7,223 nucleotides of DNA, taken from positions 1-7,223 of the forward strand of contig CAMPIO010000136.1 of assembly GCA_946886405.1 (NCBI GenBank). The letters run 5' to 3'. This DNA comes from an uncultured Pseudoxanthomonas sp. (GTDB lineage: Bacteria > Pseudomonadota > Gammaproteobacteria > Xanthomonadales > Xanthomonadaceae). Below the pieces are notes generated by a model, which made no database searches, was not told the origin of the DNA, and saw nothing but the letters and a program-made list of their open reading frames with translations. Of the stretch, positions 1 to 5,214 are shown in pieces. The translations under genes were made by a program, and so were the position numbers. Position 1 is the first letter of the stretch. Every line of letters starts with the position of its first letter.

Positions 1-115
1 CTTGTTTTTCCCGTTTTTTATGTGGCACTCGGGGGTTTTGGCGGGGGCCAGCCCCGGGTTGCTTCCGGGGTCGCGGCCAGAAAAGCATCGCGGGCATGGC
101 CCGCTCCTGCAGGTG
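1..115. other. Left-edge intergenic stretch, no gene seen
   Basis: No convincing coding frame covers this stretch. It holds GC-rich self-complementary segments (44-55 and 52-70) and, at the extreme left, two plus-strand T runs (5-9 and 14-19) separated by a short CCCG. The T runs could be the tail of a terminator for a plus-strand gene ending before the window, but the bases that would form its stem are not visible. Apart from the hairpin annotated at 81-104, nothing else is supported. Confidence 0.5.
81..104 (-). terminator. Probable weak intrinsic terminator after the SDR gene
   Basis: On the minus strand, 12 bases after the SDR stop codon, GCGGGC and GCCCGC (99-104 and 90-95) can pair as a 6-bp GC-only stem around a 3-base loop. 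Five bases after the stem comes a short TTTT run (81-84). The stem suits a rho-independent terminator, but the U tract is short and offset, so termination may be partial. A second GC stem lies further downstream (CCCCGG/CCGGGG at 52-57 and 65-70) without an adjacent T run. Confidence 0.35.
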
Positions 116-886
116 CTATTTCGGCGCCAGACGTACGGCGCCGTCGAGGCGGATCGTCTCGCCGTTGAGGTAGGGGTTGCCGAGGATGTAGGCGACCAGG
201 TCGGCGAACTCCTCCGGCTTGCCCAGGCGGGACGGGAAGGGGATCGAGGCGCCGAGCGACTGCTGCACGGCCTCGGGCATGCCGTCCACCATCGGCGTCC
301 AGAAGATCCCCGGGGCCACCGTCATCACGCGGATGCCGAAGCGCGAGAGTTCGCGCGCCATGGGCAGGGTCATGGCGACCACACCGCCCTTCGACGCCGA
401 ATACGCGGCTTGACCGATCTGGCCTTCGTACGCTGCCACGCTGGCGGTGTTGACGATGACGCCGCGCTCGCCGTCGGCATTCGGCGTGTTGTGCTGCATC
501 GCGTCCGCGGCTGCCTTGGCGACGTTGAAGCTTCCTACCAGGTTGACCATCACGGTCGACTGGAAGGTGGACAGCGGCATCGATGCCTCCTTGCCGAGCA
601 CACGGCCGGCACCGAGGATGCCGGCACAGTTGATCGCAGCGTTCAGGCCGCCGAGGAACTCCCTGGCGGCAGCCATGTTCGCCGCCACGCCGGCTTCGTC
701 GGTCACGTCGGTGCGGAAATAGCGGACGTTGGCATCACCCAGTTCAGCGACGGCGGCGGCGCCCTTGTCGTCATTGACGTCGAACAGCGCGGCCTTGCCG
801 CCGTGGGCGACGAGGTGGCGGGCGACGGCCAGGCCCAGGCCGGAGACGCCGCCGGTGATGACGGCGCGGGTGTCGGAAAGCTGCAT
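116..886 (-). CDS. SDR family NAD-dependent oxidoreductase, type-2 3-hydroxyacyl-CoA dehydrogenase-like
   Basis: This is a complete 256-residue classical short-chain dehydrogenase/reductase, expected to be a soluble cytoplasmic oxidoreductase. The Rossmann glycine motif TGGVSGLG is at residues 11-18. An acidic residue ends beta-2 (FDV, D36), which favours NAD(H) over NADP(H), and a D60-V61 pair follows. The NCAG motif is at 86-89. The catalytic tetrad is visible as N115, S149, Y162 and K166, in YSASK. Length, the MQL...TGG opening and the Ser/Tyr/Lys spacing resemble 3-hydroxyacyl-CoA dehydrogenase type 2 (HSD10-like) enzymes. Those act on 3-hydroxyacyl-CoAs, including 2-methyl-3-hydroxybutyryl-CoA in isoleucine breakdown. 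The start at 886 is preferred to an in-frame ATG at 916: AGCAGG sits 8 bases upstream of 886, family members begin about here, and the longer start has no Shine-Dalgarno sequence. SDR substrates are hard to predict, so fold and cofactor class are firm but the exact substrate is inferred. Confidence 0.88.
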   Translation of the reverse strand: MQLSDTRAVITGGVSGLGLAVARHLVAHGGKAALFDVNDDKGAAAVAELGDANVRYFRTDVTDEAGVAANMAAAREFLGGLNAAINCAGILGAGRVLGKEASMPLSTFQSTVMVNLVGSFNVAKAAADAMQHNTPNADGERGVIVNTASVAAYEGQIGQAAYSASKGGVVAMTLPMARELSRFGIRVMTVAPGIFWTPMVDGMPEAVQQSLGASIPFPSRLGKPEEFADLVAYILGNPYLNGETIRLDGAVRLAPK

Positions 887-894
887 GCGGCGAA

Positions 895-920
895 CCTGCT
901 GCGGAAAAGGCGGCATTTTA
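895..920 (-). promoter_or_regulatory. Candidate -10 box and ribosome binding site for the SDR gene
   Basis: Reading the minus strand, TAAAAT (915-920) matches the sigma-70 -10 consensus TATAAT at five of six positions. It lies about 28 bases before the ATG at 886. AGCAGG (895-900) ends 8 bases before that ATG and is a fair Shine-Dalgarno sequence. No good -35 hexamer is seen at 16-18 bases spacing, so the promoter is tentative. The -10 box overlaps the alternative ATG at 916, which argues against that longer start if the promoter is real. Confidence 0.3.
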
Positions 921-954
921 CGCGATGGCGGGCGTCTGGGAGTCCCGGGCTTCC

Positions 955-980
955 TGTAGGAGCGACGTGAGTCGCGACCG
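955..980 (+). repeat. REP arm, left copy
   Basis: This 26-base arm is the exact reverse complement of 1076-1101. Within it, GCGAC (962-966) and GTCGC (971-975) can form a 5-bp hairpin with loop GTGA. The GTAG tetranucleotide is at 956-959. The match to the other arm extends outward by one further base (953) after a single mismatch at 954. Confidence 0.88.
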
Positions 981-1075
981 CAGACCAGAGTGGCCAGTGC
1001 CTCTGGGTGGAGACAGAATCGTGGCGCCGCCCGGATTTGCGGCTCTGCGGAAGGAGTAATGGCGCAGAAGGCTTC

Positions 1076-1101
1076 CGGTCGCGACTCACGTCGCTCCTAC
1101 A
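1076..1101 (-). repeat. REP arm, right copy
   Basis: This is the inverted partner of 955-980, identical over 26 bases. Read on the minus strand it starts with TGTAGGAG and carries the same 5-bp hairpin with a GTGA loop. It lies 14 bases past the stop of the upstream gene, where a stem-loop could slow 3' exonucleases or reduce read-through into the SDR gene. Confidence 0.88.
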
Positions 1102-1115
1102 AGAGGGCCACCGCC

Positions 1116-3677
1116 TCAGGCGTGCAGCACCCGCTCCAGCGACGCATCGGCAAGGCGACGGGCGAACTCGTCGGGCGACAGACCGGGGGCGAACAGGAAG
1201 CCCTGGCCGACCGGCACGCCCAGGTTCAGCAGGAACTGGCGCTGGGCTTCGGATTCCACGCCCTCGGCGACCAGGCCCAGGCCCAGGCTGCGTGCGATCG
1301 CGGAGACTGCCTGGCAGACCGCGACGTCGGAGCGGTTGTTGGGCACGCCCTCGGTGAACAGCGGGCTGAGCTTCAGGCCATGGATGGGCAGGCGGCGAAG
1401 ATAGTTCAGCGCGCTGTAGCCTTCGCCGAAGTCGTCGATGGTAAGCAGCACGCCCAGCTGGCGCAGGTCGGCGAACGTGCGCAGCGTAGCCGGTGCGTCT
1501 TCGATCAGTACGCGCTCGGTGAACTCCAGTTCCAGCGCACTGCCAGGCAGGTCGAACTCGTCGAGGATCGTGCGCACGCGCTCGGCGAGGTCGTCGCCGG
1601 CGAACTGCCGGTACGAGACGTTGACGGCCACCCGCACGATGCCCAGGCCCATGTCGCGCCACGCGGCCACCTGGCGGCACGCCTCGCGCAGCACCCAGCT
1701 GCCGATGCGCACGATGTCGCCAGTGGTTTCGGCGTGGCTGATGAACACGTCCGGGCGCAGTTCTCCCAGTTGGTGGTTCTGCCAGCGGATCAGGGCCTCG
1801 CCGGCGATGATGCGACCGTTGCGCAGGTCGACCTGCGGCTGGTAGACGAGGCGGAACTCTTCGTTGTCCACGGCGCGGCGCAGCTGCGTCTCGATCTGCA
1901 GGCGGTCCTGCTGCCGCTGCGCGAGTTCCTGCGTGAAGCTTTGCCAGCCATTGCGCGCACGGTGCTTGCTGTCGTACATCGCGATGTCGGCGTTCTGGAT
2001 CAGTTGCTGTGGCCGCAGGCCGTCGCCCGGCGCGATCGCCAGGCCGATGCTGGTGGTGATGGCGAACTCGTCCTTGCCGAACCGGAAGGCGTCGGCAAAT
2101 GCGCCGAGCACGGCATGCGCCATCGTCTCGGGCAGGTGAGGGTCTTCACCGGCATCGCAGATCACCAGGAATTCGTCGCCGCCGAAGCGCGCGATCATGC
2201 CGTCGGTGCCGACGGCGCCACGAATACGGTCTGAGGCCTGCACCAGCAGCTCGTCGCCCGCGTTGTGCCCCAGCACGTCGTTGACCATCTTGAAGCGGTC
2301 GAGGTCGATGTAGAGCACGGCGACGCGCGCGCGCTCGGGATCGGACAGTCGTGCCCCCAGTTCGGTCAGCACGGCGTCGCGATTCATCAGCCCGGTCAGC
2401 GGGTCGGTGCGCGCCTGGATGCGCAGCATTTCTTCGGCCTGCTTGTCCTGCGAAATGTCCTGCATGGTGCCGGTGATGCGCGATGCCCCCGGGTCGCCCG
2501 GCTCGGCATCACCGATCACCCGTATCCAGAACGGGTGCCCATCGGCCTGCGTACCCTGCAGTTCCAGATCGAAACCCTGTCCTCCGGCAGTGACCAGGTC
2601 CAGTGCGCTGCGCAGGCGGCGCCGGTCGGTCTCACGCAGGCACGACAGCATGTCGGCGAGCGTGACCAGCGGACGTGCCGCGCCGAGAATGCGCTGGGCT
2701 TCGTCGGTCAGGTACATCCGGTCGCGGCCGAGATCCCATTCCCAACCGCCGATGTGCGCCAGCGACTGCGCGCGGTCGAACAGCGCGCTGTCGCGCTTGA
2801 GTTCGGTGACGTCGCTGAACAGCGTACTGACCTGCGATGGCACGCTGGCGCCCGGCGCGAACTGCGGGACCGAGGTGGCGGTGAGCCACAGCAACTGCTT
2901 CTTCTCGCGGTGGTACAGGCCCAGCAGCACGCTCTCGACCATCTGGCCGGTGTCCAGCGCACGTTGCGAGGGCAGTTCGTGGCGCGCCATTTCGCGACCG
3001 TGTTCGTCGACGATATGCCAACGGCCCAGCGCGAGTTCCTGGTCCGCGCGCTGGTCCTCGCGGATGCCGAAGATGCGCATCGCGGCGCCGTTGCAGTACT
3101 GCACCTCCAGGTCGCGGTTGTGCACCACGATGCCCTTGTCGATGGTCTCCATCAGCTCGCGGTAGCGCATTTCCGCCAACCGGCGGCTGCTGATGTCGCG
3201 GGCGACGGCGACGATGCTCTTGCGGCCGTCGAAGCTGATGTTGGCCGAGTGCACTTCGACCGGGAACCGGGTCCCGTCGCCGCGCATGTTGGTGACCTCG
3301 ATCACGTAGGTCTCGCCACGGTTCAGCGTTTCCCACACCGGCACCAGATGATCGCGCGGCAGATCGGGGTTGAGCACGTTGATGTTGCGGCCGACGATCT
3401 CGTCCCGTGGCCGCTGGTACGCCAGCATGCCGGCCTTGTTGAGGTCCAGGATGGTGCCGTCCTCGGCGATGATGCTGACCGGGTCGGGCACGGCGTCGAA
3501 CAGGTTGCGATAGCGCGAGCGCTCCGTGTCGGCGTCGTGTTGCTTGGCGAGGAGCGCCGCGCAGGCCTGGCGAAGCAGGCCGGCGGTGTCGGCGTCGGTG
3601 CCTTCCATCGCAGCGGCGCGTTCCAGCGCGGCGGCCAGCGCCATCACGTCGACGTCGCTGGCGCGGCCCTGGTTCAT
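1116..3677 (-). CDS. PAS-PAS-PAS-GGDEF-EAL c-di-GMP turnover protein
   Basis: This is a complete 853-residue protein with no membrane segment or signal peptide, so a cytoplasmic sensor that makes and/or degrades cyclic di-GMP. Three PAS-like regions come first: about 54-164, 170-295 and 298-415, the last with a GWEWDL start typical of the PAS_3 fold. The GGDEF domain (about 418-580) has DPLTGL (425-430), DLDRFKMVND (458-467) and an intact GGDEF (499-503). No RxxD inhibitory site stands at its usual place; 490-493 read GTDG. The EAL domain (about 595-845) has E627-A-L, N686, E718-F-T-E721, D748-D749, K769, E805-G-V-E808 and Q825-G. The Asp usually two residues after K769 is Ser771. The start at 3677 overlaps the mvaB stop as ATGA. 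An in-frame extension to 3857 would only re-read mvaB sequence and has low-complexity composition. AAGG lies 13 bases before the start, too far for a good ribosome site, so translation probably depends on coupling. Domain calls are firm; net activity and ligands are unknown. Confidence 0.95.
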   Translation of the reverse strand: MNQGRASDVDVMALAAALERAAAMEGTDADTAGLLRQACAALLAKQHDADTERSRYRNLFDAVPDPVSIIAEDGTILDLNKAGMLAYQRPRDEIVGRNINVLNPDLPRDHLVPVWETLNRGETYVIEVTNMRGDGTRFPVEVHSANISFDGRKSIVAVARDISSRRLAEMRYRELMETIDKGIVVHNRDLEVQYCNGAAMRIFGIREDQRADQELALGRWHIVDEHGREMARHELPSQRALDTGQMVESVLLGLYHREKKQLLWLTATSVPQFAPGASVPSQVSTLFSDVTELKRDSALFDRAQSLAHIGGWEWDLGRDRMYLTDEAQRILGAARPLVTLADMLSCLRETDRRRLRSALDLVTAGGQGFDLELQGTQADGHPFWIRVIGDAEPGDPGASRITGTMQDISQDKQAEEMLRIQARTDPLTGLMNRDAVLTELGARLSDPERARVAVLYIDLDRFKMVNDVLGHNAGDELLVQASDRIRGAVGTDGMIARFGGDEFLVICDAGEDPHLPETMAHAVLGAFADAFRFGKDEFAITTSIGLAIAPGDGLRPQQLIQNADIAMYDSKHRARNGWQSFTQELAQRQQDRLQIETQLRRAVDNEEFRLVYQPQVDLRNGRIIAGEALIRWQNHQLGELRPDVFISHAETTGDIVRIGSWVLREACRQVAAWRDMGLGIVRVAVNVSYRQFAGDDLAERVRTILDEFDLPGSALELEFTERVLIEDAPATLRTFADLRQLGVLLTIDDFGEGYSALNYLRRLPIHGLKLSPLFTEGVPNNRSDVAVCQAVSAIARSLGLGLVAEGVESEAQRQFLLNLGVPVGQGFLFAPGLSPDEFARRLADASLERVLHA

Positions 3678-4591
3678 GCAGCGGCCAGTGCCTTGCCGAC
3701 ACGACTGCCAGTCTCGCGTCCCAGGCGACTCGCCAGCCAGCGGCCTGTCTGCGCCAGCAGGTCCAGATCGACGCCGGTGCGCAGGCCCAGGCCATGCATC
3801 AGGTAGACCACGTCCTCGCTGGCGACGTTGCCGCTGGCGCCCTTGGCGTAGGGGCAACCGCCGGCGCCGGACACGGCGGAATCGACGACGCGCACGCCCA
3901 GCTCAAGGCAGGCGAGGATGTTCGCCAACGCCTGGCCGTAGGTGTCGTGGAAGTGCACGGCCAGTGCGGGCATCGGCACGTCGGCCGCGACCGCCTTCAG
4001 CATGTCGGCGGCCTTGCGCGGCGTGCCGACGCCGATGGTGTCGCCGAGCGAAATTTCGTAGCAGCCCAGCGCATGCAACTGTCGCGCTACGCGCACCACG
4101 TCCGCGACCGGCACCTCGCCCTGATACGGGCAGCCGAGCACGGTGGAGACATAGCCGCGCACTTTCACGCCATCGGCAGCGGCGCGTTCCAGCACCGGGC
4201 GGAAGCGCTCGATGGACTCGTCGATGGAGGCATTGATGTTCTTCTGGTTGAAGGCTTCGGAGGCGGCAGTGAACACCGCGACTTCGTCCACGCCGACCGC
4301 GCGGGCGCGGTCGTAGCCGGTTTCGTTCGGAACCAGCACCGGATACGCCGTACCGGGCCTGCGCCGGATGGCGGCGAACACCTCGGCGGCATCGGCGAGC
4401 TGCGGGACCCATTTGGGGCTGACGAAACTGGTGGCTTCGATGCTGAGCAGGCCGGTGCGCGACAGCCGGTCGATCAGCTCCACCTTGTCGGCGGTGGCGA
4501 CCAAGGTTTTCTCGTTCTGCAGGCCGTCGCGTGGACCGACTTCGACGATGCGGACGAAATCCGTGCTGGAGGCGGGCAGGGTATCCATCAT
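3674..4591 (-). CDS. mvaB: Hydroxymethylglutaryl-CoA lyase (leucine catabolism)
   Basis: The enzyme splits (S)-3-hydroxy-3-methylglutaryl-CoA into acetyl-CoA and acetoacetate, the last step of leucine breakdown; it is also called liuE in liu clusters. The 305-residue protein is a full-length TIM-barrel HMG-CoA lyase. Visible are EVGPRDGLQNE (17-27) with catalytic R21 and metal ligand D22, E52 in IEATSFVSP, metal-binding H213 and H215 in VHFHDTYGQA, and the signature GAGGCPYAKGASGN (242-255) with catalytic C246 and N255. These correspond to human residues R41, D42, E72, H233, H235, C266 and N275 at a constant offset of 20. The start at 4591 overlaps the upstream lipoprotein stop as ATGA, with AAGGA 9 bases upstream (4601-4605). 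A second ATG follows directly at 4588, so translation could begin one codon later. Its stop overlaps the start of the PAS-GGDEF-EAL gene. Confidence 0.97.
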   Translation of the reverse strand: MMDTLPASSTDFVRIVEVGPRDGLQNEKTLVATADKVELIDRLSRTGLLSIEATSFVSPKWVPQLADAAEVFAAIRRRPGTAYPVLVPNETGYDRARAVGVDEVAVFTAASEAFNQKNINASIDESIERFRPVLERAAADGVKVRGYVSTVLGCPYQGEVPVADVVRVARQLHALGCYEISLGDTIGVGTPRKAADMLKAVAADVPMPALAVHFHDTYGQALANILACLELGVRVVDSAVSGAGGCPYAKGASGNVASEDVVYLMHGLGLRTGVDLDLLAQTGRWLASRLGRETGSRVGKALAAA

Positions 4592-5214
4592 TGCTTCCCG
4601 TCCTTCGCACGGCGCATGCGCAGCGTCTTGTCACGCCCGTCGAAGCCATCGAAGAGCGCCGGCTCGGAGGTCAGCAGTGCACGCAGTTGCTCGGGCCTGC
4701 CTTCGAACACATAGGTACTGGCGTCGGCCTCACGCGCTTTCAGGGCGCCCTGTTGCACGCGTTGCATGATGTCCGCCGTGTCGAGCATCGCGATCTGCAG
4801 CGTATCGTTGCGGATGCGGTATTTCAGCAGTGTGACGGCGCCGGCCGGCATGCCTTTCGGGATCGGAGGCGCCGCCGTCTTTCCGGTGCCGAACAGGCCT
4901 TCCAGCTCGCGGAAGCCGAGCGCGAGATAGTGCTCGCCGTCGAGTTCGAACCCGAGCGCATTGAATTGCGGCGTATCGCTGCGGCCGACGTCGTGCAGGC
5001 GTACACGGCAGGTGGCGTCCACCTCCGCATAATCGTCCTTGCCCAACGGCACGCGGTCCTGCGGGCTGTCCGGCAACGGGATCCAGCGACCGACCAGCGC
5101 GGGATCGCAGGCCAGCGGCGCGGGGGGCTGTTCGAACATCACGCAGCCGCCCAGCGTGCAGGCCGCCAACAGCATTACGGCGGCACGCGACGATGACGGC
5201 AGGACGCGCCTCAC
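4588..5214 (-). CDS. Predicted lipoprotein of unknown function
   Basis: I do not recognise a named family for this 208-residue protein. Its start is a GTG at 5214 that overlaps the carboxylase stop as GTGA. Its stop overlaps the mvaB start as ATGA, so it sits inside the operon without gaps. The N-terminus looks like a lipoprotein signal: MRR, then a short hydrophobic stretch (11-22) and two possible lipobox cysteines, C19 (LAAC) and C24 (LGGC). Export with a lipid anchor is therefore likely, but the modified Cys is uncertain. The mature part has two further cysteines, C36 and C69, that could pair in the periplasm. An LVGRW segment (40-44) loosely recalls the GxW start of lipocalin-like beta-barrels, but this is too weak to name a fold. 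The C-terminus is Lys/Arg-rich. Real coding status is well supported by the packed overlaps; function is open. Confidence 0.85.
   Translation of the reverse strand: MRRVLPSSSRAAVMLLAACTLGGCVMFEQPPAPLACDPALVGRWIPLPDSPQDRVPLGKDDYAEVDATCRVRLHDVGRSDTPQFNALGFELDGEHYLALGFRELEGLFGTGKTAAPPIPKGMPAGAVTLLKYRIRNDTLQIAMLDTADIMQRVQQGALKAREADASTYVFEGRPEQLRALLTSEPALFDGFDGRDKTLRMRRAKDGKQ

Larger units (their letters stand above)
955..1101. mobile_element. REP doublet (REPIN/BIME-like), GTAG-type, between two genes
   Basis: Two copies of a 26-base repeat (955-980 and 1076-1101) lie in opposite orientation, with no mismatch between them, around a 95-base spacer. Each begins with TGTAGGAG and contains a hairpin GCGAC-GTGA-GTCGC. 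A GTAG head followed by an imperfect palindrome is the hallmark of REP sequences mobilised by RAYT (TnpA-REP, Y1-type) transposases. Similar GTAG-headed elements are known from Stenotrophomonas (SMAG) and pseudomonads. The spacer holds smaller inverted repeats (CCAGAG/CTCTGG at 985-990 and 1001-1006; GCCGC/GCGGC at 1026-1030 and 1039-1043) and no supported reading frame. No RAYT gene is in the window, so this is a non-autonomous copy. The element starts 14 bases after the stop codon of the GGDEF/EAL gene and may also fold at the 3' end of its transcript. Confidence 0.85.

Noticed and set aside
887..916. SDR start at 916, ten residues longer
   Set aside because: It has no Shine-Dalgarno sequence, overlaps a possible -10 box, and adds residues (MPPFPQQVRR) not expected before the Rossmann fold.
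2..970. Plus-strand open frame of 322 codons at the left edge
   Set aside because: It runs antisense through the whole SDR gene and into the left REP arm, has low-complexity composition and no recognisable motif.
955..1101. CRISPR array or integron-type site
   Set aside because: There are only two repeat copies, in inverted orientation, with a 95-base spacer; this is REP-doublet architecture.
703..1680. Minus-strand open frame of 325 codons across the SDR start, the REPIN and the EAL end
   Set aside because: It crosses two well-supported genes in another frame and is Arg/Pro/Ala-rich, as expected from a frame shadow.
990..3806. Two long plus-strand open frames (990-2234, 414 codons; 2265-3806, 513 codons) opposite the GGDEF/EAL gene
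   Set aside because: They are antisense shadows typical of GC-rich genes. Their translations are rich in His, Gln, Ala and Arg without any domain motif, while the minus strand encodes a clear PAS-GGDEF-EAL protein over the same bases.
3678..3857. Upstream extension of the GGDEF/EAL gene by 60 codons
   Set aside because: The extra residues lie entirely inside mvaB in another frame and are Arg/Gly/Pro-rich. The ATG at 3677 gives the same 4-base overlap seen at the other junctions.
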